Below are positions 1 through 5,797 of a stretch of DNA of 10,526 nt, piece by piece. The DNA is from Chloroflexota bacterium (lineage in GTDB: Archaea; Iainarchaeota; Iainarchaeia; Iainarchaeales; GCA-2688035). Positions within the stretch are counted from its first letter, which is position 1; each line of letters opens with the position of its first letter. Both the position numbers and the translations under genes were made by a program. The stretch is from NCBI GenBank assembly GCA_030634785.1, contig DAOWAC010000017.1:1-10526 (forward strand), given 5' to 3'. The notes beneath the pieces are model-generated. The model did not search any database. It saw only the letters and a list, made by a program, of their open reading frames with translations, and was not told the origin of the DNA.

Positions 1-277
1 CAAGAATAATCATTACTTCTCCTCTGTATCCTGAATCAATTGTTCCAGGTGTATTCAATACAGTTATTCCAAACTTTGCTGCCAATCCTGATTTTGGTCT
101 GACTTGTGCTTCAAATCCTTTTGGAACAGCAATCTGTAGTCCGGTTTTCACAAGCTTTGTTTCACCTGGTTGCAGTACTGTTTCCTCTACAGAGTAAAGG
201 TCCATTCCGCTGTCTCCTTCGTGGGCATATGCTGGAATTTTTGCATATTTGTGCATTTTTTTTACCTTTACTTCCAT
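1..277 (-). CDS. dut: dUTPase (dUTP diphosphatase), 3' end cut by window edge
   Basis: Hydrolyses dUTP to dUMP and diphosphate, keeping uracil out of DNA and feeding dTMP synthesis in the cytosol. The visible 92 residues carry three of the five trimeric-dUTPase motifs: motif 1 GDSGMDLYS (about 21-29), motif 2 RPKSGLA (60-66) and motif 3 [11 protein letters not shown] (78-88). Asp81 is the expected catalytic aspartate and Tyr84 the deoxyribose-selecting tyrosine. Motifs 4 and 5 would lie beyond base 1, so completeness cannot be judged. The ATG at 277 is preceded by a GGAAAAGG purine run, and the gene begins 17 nt after the ndk stop, so it is probably the fifth gene of the L7Ae operon. Bifunctional dCTP deaminase/dUTPases share the fold, but the motif 3 sequence favours a plain dUTPase. 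Confidence 0.93.
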   Translation of the reverse strand, partial: MEVKVKKMHKYAKIPAYAHEGDSGMDLYSVEETVLQPGETKLVKTGLQIAVPKGFEAQVRPKSGLAAKFGITVLNTPGTIDSGYRGEVMIIL

Positions 278-294
278 TCATATCCTTTTCCAAA

Positions 295-768
295 TTACTT
301 TTTCATATATGTTTCGTCTTTGCTGTAAATCCAGTCAAAGTTCATTTTTTGATAATCGTAGATTTCTTCTTTTTTGAAAAATCTTGCAATTTCTTTTTTT
401 GCTTCTTCTTCATTTTCTGAAGCATGAACTATGTTTGACTGATTGCTTATACTATAGTCACCTCTTATTGTTCCAGGTTCTGCTTCTCTTCCCTGTGTTG
501 AGCCAACCATTTTTCTTACAACAGCAACTGCGTCTTTGCCTTTCAAGATTATTAAAATGCTTGGAATGCTGGTCATATATTTTATGAGGCCCTCAAAGAA
601 CTTTTTGTCTTTGTGATGTGCATAGTGTTCTTTGAGAACATAGGGCTGCAACAGCTCCATTTTCATTGCCTTTATTTGCAATCCTTTTTCTTCAAATCTT
701 TGAATTACTTTTCCTATAATGCATCTGTTTACTGCATCAGGTTTTATGATTACCAGAGTCTGTCGCAT
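295..768 (-). CDS. ndk: Nucleoside diphosphate kinase
   Basis: Transfers the gamma phosphate of NTPs to NDPs through a phosphohistidine, balancing nucleotide pools. The 157 residues span the whole family: KPDAV near the N-terminus (Lys9), HYAHHKDKKFF (Tyr49), VVRKMVGST (Arg85, Thr91), PGTIRGD (Arg102) and NIVHASE, where His115 is the catalytic histidine and Asn112 its partner. All expected nucleotide-binding residues are visible, so it should be active. Downstream FFKKEEIYDY matches the usual family C-terminus, which here runs about 15 residues further. The ATG at 768 has an AGGTG SD a few bases upstream and lies 6 nt after the eL24 stop. The L7Ae-eS28-eL24-ndk order is a widely conserved archaeal cluster. 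Confidence 0.97.
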   Translation of the reverse strand: MRQTLVIIKPDAVNRCIIGKVIQRFEEKGLQIKAMKMELLQPYVLKEHYAHHKDKKFFEGLIKYMTSIPSILIILKGKDAVAVVRKMVGSTQGREAEPGTIRGDYSISNQSNIVHASENEEEAKKEIARFFKKEEIYDYQKMNFDWIYSKDETYMKK

Positions 769-774
769 TCCTAT

Positions 775-1059
775 TCACCTCTTTTTCTTTTTTCTAACCT
801 TTTTCTTCTTTACTTTCTTTGGCTTTTCCTTCTTTTCTACAACCTTTGCCTTTTTCACTTTCTTTGATCCTGTCTTGTTTAATTCTTTAGCGTAAGCATA
901 TGCCTTTGTCCACTTTGTAGCAATAGGTTTTCTTTTAAGTTTTAACAGGTTTTTTTCACATTTTCTGCTGCAAAAAAACAAGGCTGTGCCATCTTTTTTC
1001 ACAAACAAGAAGCCTGTTCCTGGCTTAATTTTTTCTCCGCAAAAAGAACATTCTGCCAT
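775..1059 (-). CDS. rpl24e: Large-subunit ribosomal protein eL24 with extended basic tail
   Basis: A zinc-ribbon protein of the archaeal/eukaryotic 50S subunit. The four zinc ligands are Cys4, Cys7, Cys30 and Cys34 (CSFC near the start, CSRKC later), followed by the family stretch NLLKLKRKP and KWTKAYA. Residues 61-94 are almost entirely Lys, Arg, Val and Glu and end KVRKKKKR. From family knowledge, archaeal eL24 is usually about 55-70 residues, so this tail is an extension that probably contacts rRNA. The ATG at 1059 has a purine-rich GGGAGAG about 10 nt upstream. The gene lies 17 nt after eS28 and 6 nt before ndk, in the same transcription unit. Confidence 0.96.
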   Translation of the reverse strand: MAECSFCGEKIKPGTGFLFVKKDGTALFFCSRKCEKNLLKLKRKPIATKWTKAYAYAKELNKTGSKKVKKAKVVEKKEKPKKVKKKKVRKKKKR

Positions 1060-1076
1060 TGTTTCAACACTCTCCC

Positions 1077-1283
1077 TTACCTTGTTTTGATTTCCTTAGC
1101 TTCTCTTTCAGTATTCAAGAGAATTAGGACATCTCCTTTTTGTACATTTCCTTTGCAATTTCTCCTTTTTACACGGCCTTTTTCAAGACCTTCAAGGATT
1201 TTGCACAAGACCTGCGTTACTTCTCCGTGAACGCCTGTCCTTTTTACAATTTCAACAACTTCTGCTGGTGTTCCCGCATCCAT
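1077..1283 (-). CDS. rps28e: Small-subunit ribosomal protein eS28
   Basis: A small OB-fold protein of the archaeal 30S subunit that lies near the mRNA exit channel in known structures. The 68 residues cover the family: VHGEVTQV in the first half, GRVKRRN with the conserved Arg-Asn, a KGD turn, and the C-terminal [12 protein letters not shown] corresponding to the usual ETEREAR signature. The cysteine variants at VLCKIL and RNCKG are mild departures from the common sequence. The start is ATG 1283, preceded by GGTGA about 8 nt upstream, and the gene begins 12 nt after the L7Ae stop. Length is normal. Confidence 0.97.
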   Translation of the reverse strand: MDAGTPAEVVEIVKRTGVHGEVTQVLCKILEGLEKGRVKRRNCKGNVQKGDVLILLNTEREAKEIKTR

Positions 1284-1295
1284 TATTAAATCACC

Positions 1296-1661
1296 TTATT
1301 TTGCCAGCTCAGTGATTTTCTTTACCACTTCTGCTAGCTCCTTTTTTGCATCGCCTTCTTCAATGATTGCGATTGCTGCAGTACTAACTGCAATTCCTGT
1401 TTTTTCACCCAATGCCTTTTTGGTTTGGACAACACTAACAGGTACATTTTTTTCTTTGCATAGCAAAGGCAAATGCATTACTATTTCCGGAGGGCTTACG
1501 TCCTGTGCAATTAACACAAGTTTTGCAACTCCTCTTTCGATAGATTTTGTTACTTCATTTACTCCAATTTTTATTTTTCCCTTGCCTTTTGCTTTTTCTA
1601 CAACAGCAAGCTGTTCCTGCATAAGTTTCTCAGGAACCTCAAATTTCACTAAGTTAGTCAT
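1296..1661 (-). CDS. rpl7ae: Ribosomal protein L7Ae (eL8), kink-turn binding protein
   Basis: In archaea L7Ae is both a 50S protein and a core component of box C/D and H/ACA guide RNPs and RNase P, recognising RNA kink-turns. The 121 residues show the RNA-contact segment GVNEVTKSIERG (33-44), the QDVSPPEIVMHLP segment (53-65) and LGEKTGIAVSTAAIAI (84-99), in the order expected for the family. The ATG at 1661 is preceded by the strongest SD in the window. It is the first recognised gene of the L7Ae-eS28-eL24-ndk-dut operon. Its upstream region has repeated TATA-like sites and a hairpin. L7Ae is reported to autoregulate through a kink-turn in its own leader in Sulfolobus, but no convincing kink-turn was found here. 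Confidence 0.97.
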   Translation of the reverse strand: MTNLVKFEVPEKLMQEQLAVVEKAKGKGKIKIGVNEVTKSIERGVAKLVLIAQDVSPPEIVMHLPLLCKEKNVPVSVVQTKKALGEKTGIAVSTAAIAIIEEGDAKKELAEVVKKITELAK

Positions 1662-1670
1662 TTCCTGCTA

Positions 1671-1680
1671 CACCTCCTCC
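1671..1680 (-). promoter_or_regulatory. Strong Shine-Dalgarno site of L7Ae
   Basis: On the minus strand this reads GGAGGAGGTG, ending 9 nt before the L7Ae ATG at 1661. It is an extended match to the anti-SD of 16S rRNA and stronger than the GGTG sites used inside the operons. It fixes the L7Ae start and implies that at least one transcript carries a 5' leader. Confidence 0.8.
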
Positions 1681-1683
1681 ACC

Positions 1684-1765
1684 ACCTTAAAAAGCGGCTT
1701 CATTTTTCATCGGCAGAAAAAAGAATTTTCTCTGAAACAATTGCCCTTGGGAAACCTTAAAAAGC
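1684..1765 (-). repeat. 12-bp direct repeat with TATA-like core, two copies 70 bp apart
   Basis: The plus-strand 12-mer accttaaaaagc occurs at 1684-1695 and again at 1754-1765. On the minus strand each copy reads GCTTTTTAAGGT, an archaeal TATA-like core. The distal copy would place a start site near 1733, giving a leader of about 70 nt that includes the SD. The proximal copy lies only about 29 nt before the ATG and would give an essentially leaderless L7Ae mRNA. The repeat is directly visible; its promoter role is inferred. Confidence 0.55.
1714..1734 (-). terminator. Hairpin with U-rich arm, possible terminator or leader structure
   Basis: As minus-strand RNA this 21-nt segment folds as CAGAGAAAA / UUC / UUUUUUCUG, a 9-bp stem (one G-U) with a 3-nt loop. 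The distal arm carries a U6 run. Archaeal transcription often stops at T-tracts, so it could end the gltX transcript. It could equally be a structure in the L7Ae leader. It is weak as a stem because it is mostly A-U. Confidence 0.4.
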
Positions 1766-1778
1766 TTGTTAATTAAGG
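1755..1778. repeat. Inverted repeat CCTTAA...TTAAGG
   Basis: The 6-bp arms ccttaa (1755-1760) and ttaagg (1773-1778) flank a 12-nt loop containing an AGCTT core. It starts 3 nt downstream of the small-ORF stop and overlaps the distal copy of the 12-bp repeat. It may be a protein-binding dyad or an RNA hairpin, and could also be coincidental in A/T-rich DNA. Confidence 0.35.
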
Positions 1779-1781
1779 CAA

Positions 1782-1865
1782 TTACTGCTTGTTTTGGATT
1801 TTTTCCTGTTTAATATCTTTCCATTTTCTTGTATTTGGACTTCCTTTTTTTCCAATTTTTACCAT
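1782..1865 (-). CDS. Small basic ORF (27 aa) of unknown function, possibly frameshifted
   Basis: Not recognised. The ORF begins at ATG 1865 with GAGGTG about 8 nt upstream, 17 nt after the gltX stop, so initiation looks real. It encodes MVKIGKKGSPNTRKWKD... and ends at a TAA at 1782-1784, with nine Lys or Arg among 27 residues. A second frame has no stop from just before this TAA to 1687. A -1 shift in the A6 run near codon 22 would continue the protein as NPKQAVIALINKLFK and onward to a total of about 59 residues. Options are a genuine tiny basic protein (not an obvious eL41), a small gene recently broken by loss of one A, a sequencing error in the homopolymer, or programmed frameshifting. 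Confidence 0.5.
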   Translation of the reverse strand: MVKIGKKGSPNTRKWKDIKQEKIQNKQ

Positions 1866-1882
1866 ATCAAACACCTCTTTTT

Positions 1883-3505
1883 TCATTTATGTGTAAATCT
1901 AAGCAAAACTTTTCCTTTTTCTTTTGAATCAATTATGCAGAATCCAAGCTTGTCAAAATAAACTCTGTCGCCCTTTTTCTTTTTTGCAATGGCGTCGTCA
2001 GCAATTCCAAGCTTTTTTGAATTGTCATCCATTACAATTTCAACATCTGTTCCTTCCCTAAACCATCCTGCAATTGGCTTGTTTACTTTTGCTGTTCCTA
2101 TAAAATCGGCAAAAACCTGTAAAGGGTCTTTTTTTGTAATTTTGATATTAAATAATTGTCTTAGTCTTATAACATCGCCTTTTTTGAATTTTTCAAACGC
2201 CTTTTTGTTAACAATAAGTTTTCCCTTTTGTTCTGGTGCAAGATGAACCTCAAGTTGTAATGGTTCTTCAAAAAATGCCATTCGTTCGCTTTCAGGTTCA
2301 ATTAGTTTTTTGTTAAGGGCAATAAGCTTTTCCCATTGAACAGTTGAATCATTTGTATTAACACCCAAATCAAACAATGCTTCCTTCAAAGCTTCTGCTT
2401 TAAACCCTCGTCTTCTAAAAGCACGAATTGTACCAAGCCTTGGGTCATCCCATCCGGAATAATCGCCTTTTTCAATTCCTTCCTTTATCTTGCTTGTACT
2501 AAGCATCAATCCAGGCAAGCCAATTCTTCCAATGTGAAAACAGTGTGGGTAGTTCCATTCAAAGTGTTTGTAAAGAAATTCTTGTTTGGTTTTGTTTTGT
2601 TCGTGTTCCTGTCCTCTTATAATCAGTGTAACCTTAAGCAAGTGATCGTCTATTGCTGAAGCAAAATTGTAAGAAGGCCAGACTTTTTTTCCTGCTGCTT
2701 TTGTATTTGTATGAATTGCTTCATCAACAATTTTTGCAGCCCACCAGTCTCTAACACTTGGGTCTTTGTTTTCAAGATCGGTTTTCATGCGAATGACTGC
2801 GGTTCCTTCTTTTACTTCTCCTTTCAGCATTTGGTTAAAAAGTTTAAGCTGTTCTCTTGGTTTTATATCACGGCATGGGCATGCTTCTTTTTTCTTAATT
2901 TTTTCCCGCCATGTCTCTGACTCACACTGGCAAATATATGCATAGCCTTTTTGCAATGCTGTTTTCAAATAACTGTAGTAAATGTCAAGCCTATCTGAGG
3001 CAAAAAATGTTTCGTCAGGAGTACAACCAAGCCAATTCAAATCTTCCTTAAAAATTCTTTCCGCGTCTGCTATTGGCTTTTTTACTTTTGGGTCTGTGTC
3101 ATCAAAGCGCAAAATGAATTTGCCACTGTACTTTTTTGCGTACTCTTTACTTAGCACTGCTGTTCTTGCATTGCCTAAATGAAATGGTCCGTTTGGATTT
3201 GGCGCATATCTTGTTACTACCTTTTCCTTTTTTGCCCATGCAAGCAATGGCAACCTTTCCTCTTTTTCTTTTGGTTTTAGTTCCCAGCCTTGTTTTTCAA
3301 ACTTTTCAAACTCTTTCTTTAGCTCAGCTGGCTCAAGTTCGTTTGCTTTTTTTACAGCTTCCAAAGCAATTTCCATTGTCTTTTTTATGTCAAGCTTTGG
3401 GTAAAGTGCTTTGATTTTGCCAACAATTGCTCCGGTGTTTGCTTTTCCATTGTGCAAACTGGCATTTTTTACTGCATATCTATATGCATCGTCTTCAATG
3501 ACCAT
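1883..3505 (-). CDS. gltX: Glutamyl-tRNA synthetase, archaeal type
   Basis: Class I synthetase that attaches glutamate to tRNA-Glu. Archaeal enzymes often also charge tRNA-Gln as the first step of the amidotransferase route (family knowledge; not decidable here). The 540 residues comprise a helical N-terminal extension typical of archaeal/eukaryotic GluRS (about 1-90), a Rossmann catalytic domain with PNPNGPFHLGN as the HIGH motif (His109-Asn112), LRFDDTDP, a zinc-type CxC...CxC pair (Cys192/194 and Cys209/211), and LMLSTSK as the KMSKS-equivalent loop (about 335-339). A beta-rich anticodon-binding C-terminus runs from about 405 to 540. ATG 3505 has no SD and sits about 31 nt from an A/T element, suggesting a leaderless start. 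It is divergent from the phosphatase gene and is followed by the small ORF. Confidence 0.97.
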   Translation of the reverse strand: MVIEDDAYRYAVKNASLHNGKANTGAIVGKIKALYPKLDIKKTMEIALEAVKKANELEPAELKKEFEKFEKQGWELKPKEKEERLPLLAWAKKEKVVTRYAPNPNGPFHLGNARTAVLSKEYAKKYSGKFILRFDDTDPKVKKPIADAERIFKEDLNWLGCTPDETFFASDRLDIYYSYLKTALQKGYAYICQCESETWREKIKKKEACPCRDIKPREQLKLFNQMLKGEVKEGTAVIRMKTDLENKDPSVRDWWAAKIVDEAIHTNTKAAGKKVWPSYNFASAIDDHLLKVTLIIRGQEHEQNKTKQEFLYKHFEWNYPHCFHIGRIGLPGLMLSTSKIKEGIEKGDYSGWDDPRLGTIRAFRRRGFKAEALKEALFDLGVNTNDSTVQWEKLIALNKKLIEPESERMAFFEEPLQLEVHLAPEQKGKLIVNKKAFEKFKKGDVIRLRQLFNIKITKKDPLQVFADFIGTAKVNKPIAGWFREGTDVEIVMDDNSKKLGIADDAIAKKKKGDRVYFDKLGFCIIDSKEKGKVLLRFTHK

Positions 3506-3566
3506 AATTCAAGCAATTAATGGTAAGATAATCTTTTATTCCTGTTCAAACCTTCATTCTAGTGTT
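3506..3566. promoter_or_regulatory. Divergent promoter between gltX and the phosphatase gene
   Basis: This 61-nt spacer separates two ATGs that both lack an SD. An A/T block at 3527-3540 (gataatcttttatt) lies almost at its midpoint, about 31 nt from each start codon. That spacing suits a TATA box for a leaderless mRNA in either direction. One element may serve both genes; this role is inferred. Confidence 0.5.
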
Positions 3567-4133
3567 ATGAAGCTTATTTTGACAAGGCATGGAGAAACAA
3601 ATGAAAATAAGAAAGGAATTCTGCAGGGACAAAAAATTGGTACTCTTTCAGAAAAAGGAATAAAGCAGGCAAAAAAACTTGCCATAAGACTTAAGGACAA
3701 AAAAATTGATGCAGTTTATTCAAGTGATTTGGAAAGGGCAAAAAATACTACAAAAGAAATTATGGTCTTTCATCCAAAAACTCCTTTGCATCTTTCAAAA
3801 AACCTGCAGGAAATGTATATGGGAAAGTATTCTGGAAAAAAGAGTTCGGCAATTGACTGGGAAAACAGGCCAAAGGAAGTTGAAAGCAGGGCGGAAATGG
3901 ATGTAAGGGCAAAAAAGGTTTTGGACAGGGCTTATGCTGCTCATCCGACTGGAAGGGTTTTGCTTGTTGGCCATATTGGAATAAATAATTCGATTGTACG
4001 CGTTTTGCTTGGCAAGCCTGCAAATGGCAAGAAAAGAAAAATTCCGCCAAATGCCTCAATAACTGTTTTTGAAATTGAAGAAGGAAAGGAAACCATTGTG
4101 CATTTAAGGAACTGCACAAAGCATTTGGATTAG
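3567..4133 (+). CDS. Histidine phosphatase superfamily protein (phosphoglycerate mutase-like)
   Basis: The only plus-strand gene. Its 188 residues belong to the histidine phosphatase (branch 1) superfamily: LTRHGETNEN near the N-terminus with nucleophile His8 and Arg7, YSSDLERAKNT with Arg58, the acid region LQEMYMGKYSGK with Glu82, and LLVGHIGIN with the second catalytic histidine His136. All core residues are present. The substrate cannot be read from sequence. Possibilities include cofactor-dependent phosphoglycerate mutase activity, alpha-ribazole phosphatase-like activity or a broad sugar/nucleotide phosphatase. Its short length fits the compact phosphatases better than classical dPGM. 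ATG 3567 is chosen because RHGE begins at residue 7; the frame is open back to 3411 but those 52 residues would overlap gltX. It is convergent with the TrmB-like gene, 15 nt apart. Confidence 0.92.
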   Translation: MKLILTRHGETNENKKGILQGQKIGTLSEKGIKQAKKLAIRLKDKKIDAVYSSDLERAKNTTKEIMVFHPKTPLHLSKNLQEMYMGKYSGKKSSAIDWENRPKEVESRAEMDVRAKKVLDRAYAAHPTGRVLLVGHIGINNSIVRVLLGKPANGKKRKIPPNASITVFEIEEGKETIVHLRNCTKHLD

Positions 4134-4155
4134 AATTTAGAAAATATTTTATTTT
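4134..4155. terminator. Convergent gene end with T-tracts
   Basis: Only 15 nt separate the phosphatase and TrmB-like stop codons. On the plus strand a tattttattttg tract follows the phosphatase stop, partly inside the TrmB-like gene end. On the minus strand a shorter ATTTTCTAAATTC follows the regulator. No stem-loop is evident. T-tract termination is a plausible but weak inference. Confidence 0.3.
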
Positions 4156-4883
4156 GCCATAGTCCAGCATTTTTCAAAATAGTGCTGTAATGCGTTTACC
4201 ATTGGCTTGTGACCGTTAAATATTGTAAAATGGTATTCTGGCTTGTCTTGTTTGAAGTCGCTTAATGCAAGAATAACACTTTTGTTGTCAACAATATATG
4301 CGTTCAATCCGTGTTCTAACTGTTTTGTGTTGGCAGCTTTTTGCAACCAACTGTTTTGAAATGCATTAATGAGCTTTACTCCTACTTTTTTCTTGCCTGC
4401 TGCTTCAATTGCTTCTTTTACAATAGGATCTTTGTCTGTAAGTTCTGAAAATCCAACAATGCTTGTTTTTGCTTTTGAAATTTCCTGTGCAAGAATTCTT
4501 TCAAAATCATGTTTATCTTTTACTTTCATAACTGTTTCGCCCTGTTCGTCTTTTCCAGCAGCGCTTGTAATAAGAGCTTCTACGCCAGCAACTCTTTTTT
4601 CAAGGTCTTGTAATTCGTCTTTTCTTTTTTGTAAAAGTGAGTTAAATGCTTTTTTGGCTTCAATTCCCCTGTATCTTTTTGGTCTGCCTCTGATTTCTAT
4701 TACAAGGTTTTTTTCAACAAGTTTGTCAAGAACGTCATAAACTCTTGTTTTTGGGACCTGTGCAATTCTGCTTATGGCAGGTGCTTCTGCTTCTCCCATT
4801 TTAAAAAGGGTTCCAAGTGTTTTACTTTCGTATTCGGTTAATCCGATTTTTTCAAGCAATAAATTCAATTCTTTATTATCCAT
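4149..4883 (-). CDS. TrmB-family transcriptional regulator
   Basis: A DNA-binding regulator; members of this archaeal family often control sugar or central metabolism, but the ligand and targets here are unknown. From ATG 4883 (244 aa) it has a winged helix-turn-helix at about 12-75 (GLTEYESKTLGTL, then VPKTRVYDVLDKLVEKNLV and a GRPKRY wing), a short coiled coil at about 83-108 (QKRKDELQDLEKRV), and a C-terminal domain at 120-244 of the PLD-like/TrmB type. Family members usually begin just before the LLEKIGL segment, which supports 4883. An in-frame ATG at 4910 would add nine residues. Neither start has an SD. A TATA-like block at 4908-4919 lies about 30 nt before 4883, consistent with a leaderless start there. 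Confidence 0.9.
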   Translation of the reverse strand: MDNKELNLLLEKIGLTEYESKTLGTLFKMGEAEAPAISRIAQVPKTRVYDVLDKLVEKNLVIEIRGRPKRYRGIEAKKAFNSLLQKRKDELQDLEKRVAGVEALITSAAGKDEQGETVMKVKDKHDFERILAQEISKAKTSIVGFSELTDKDPIVKEAIEAAGKKKVGVKLINAFQNSWLQKAANTKQLEHGLNAYIVDNKSVILALSDFKQDKPEYHFTIFNGHKPMVNALQHYFEKCWTMAK

Positions 4884-4892
4884 AAATGCCAC

Positions 4893-4938
4893 TTTTTCTA
4901 TATATTGCATATATTATAGGCGTTTTTCTATATTTAAA
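4893..4938 (-). promoter_or_regulatory. Promoter/operator region of the TrmB-like gene with 11-bp direct repeat
   Basis: The 11-mer ATATAGAAAAA (minus strand) occurs at 4893-4903 and 4923-4933, exactly 30 bp apart. Between them lies an A/T-rich imperfect dyad around TGCA (about 4899-4919), including the TATA-like CTATAATATATG. A second TATA-like block, TTTAAATATAG, is at 4928-4938. This could hold two start sites or operator half-sites for autoregulation; both are inferences. Confidence 0.5.
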
Positions 4939-4965
4939 TTTACCTCATACAGTTAAAGAATTACA

Positions 4966-5757
4966 TCAATAAAAGCCTATTGCTGCATATCCAACAACAC
5001 TTTCCTCATCTTTTGTCTCTGTAGCGCTTGTATCATAGTGCAAAAGTTTTCCTTTTGCAAACCCTGTTTTTTTACAATATTGAGTCAAAACCGTTATTGG
5101 TGAAAGACCGCAGATACTTAGGTTTTCTGAAACCACTTTTTGGTGGAATCCTTTAGCATCCAGTGCCTCTATTTTTTTAATTGCCTCATGGTCCTTTTTG
5201 CTTGCTATTTCAAGCGGTTTGTGGTGGGTAAAATCTCCTGAAGCAATTATTGAAAAATTGTTTCCAAGTTCTGCAAGAATATTGCCAATTTTTTCAAGTT
5301 CTTCAAATCTTTGTTCCATTATTGTTATTGGCAAAATTTTAAATTTATTAAACATTTTTTGCAGGAAAGGAATTTGTAATTCAATGCTGTGTTCGCCAAT
5401 ATGTGCCAAATTATCTGCTTCAATTTCAAGTTTTGCAAGTAGTTTTTCTCTAAGTTCTGTATCAATCGGCACATTTCCTAGTGGTGTTTTCCATTCATCT
5501 GCATCACTTATGCTTACTTCTGGCCCAATGCCTGTGTGGCTTGGGCTTAAAATCACAAAAGTTTTGCTTTCCTGCAATGCTTTGAAAGAATATGCGGCTG
5601 TTTTTCCGCTGTAAATATATCCTGCATGGGGTACAATAACGCATTTGGTTTTTTCCTGCTTTGAAACGTTTTCAAAAAGGCTTTCAAGCTGTTTTTCAAG
5701 TTGTTTTTTTTGTGCAGGATAAAAGCTGCCAGCTACGCTTGGTTCCCTTACTACCAT
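4966..5757 (-). CDS. MEMO1 family protein
   Basis: A 263-residue member of the MEMO1 family, related in fold to LigB-type extradiol dioxygenases. The N-terminal REPSVAGSFYPA is a hallmark. Metal-type residues His44 (VPHAGYIYSG), His74 (SPSHTG) and Cys216 (ICGLSP) correspond to the three ligands known in human MEMO1. HSIELQIPF and SGDFTHH are further conserved blocks. The archaeal biochemical role is unsettled; human MEMO1 binds copper or iron and is linked to redox control. In many archaea this gene follows rps2 and precedes mevalonate-pathway genes. The rps2 link is kept here, but the next gene is a TrmB-like regulator. The ATG at 5757 has no SD, and an A/T element lies about 28 nt upstream. 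Confidence 0.94.
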   Translation of the reverse strand: MVVREPSVAGSFYPAQKKQLEKQLESLFENVSKQEKTKCVIVPHAGYIYSGKTAAYSFKALQESKTFVILSPSHTGIGPEVSISDADEWKTPLGNVPIDTELREKLLAKLEIEADNLAHIGEHSIELQIPFLQKMFNKFKILPITIMEQRFEELEKIGNILAELGNNFSIIASGDFTHHKPLEIASKKDHEAIKKIEALDAKGFHQKVVSENLSICGLSPITVLTQYCKKTGFAKGKLLHYDTSATETKDEESVVGYAAIGFY

Positions 5758-5797
5758 AAAAAGAATATTTGGGGAAAAGTTAATTTAAAGGGATTTT
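5758..5797 (-). promoter_or_regulatory. Probable MEMO1 promoter in the rps2-MEMO1 spacer
   Basis: The 40-nt spacer carries CTTTAAATTA (minus strand, 5790-5781), a TATA-like element centred about 28 nt before the MEMO1 ATG, and no SD. This fits a separate leaderless transcript. The CTTTTC and CTTTTT runs in the spacer could also serve as termination tracts for the ribosomal operon. Confidence 0.45.

Noticed and set aside
1662..1720. Possible kink-turn for L7Ae autoregulation (CGAUGA and AUGA segments)
   Set aside because: The box C-like part differs at key positions, no proper CUGA box D, and flanking stems are only two base pairs; not supportable by eye.
1312..1776. Plus-strand ORF of 154 residues opposite L7Ae
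   Set aside because: Antisense to a certain L7Ae gene, hydrophobic composition produced by reverse-complemented coding sequence, no recognisable domain.
3411..3566. N-terminal extension of the phosphatase (52 residues)
   Set aside because: It would overlap the gltX start, and the RHGE motif is normally within the first ten residues, which fits the ATG at 3567.
3760..4170. Minus-strand ORF of 136 residues opposite the phosphatase
   Set aside because: Shadow of the phosphatase reading frame; no domain, and it runs into the end of the TrmB-like gene.
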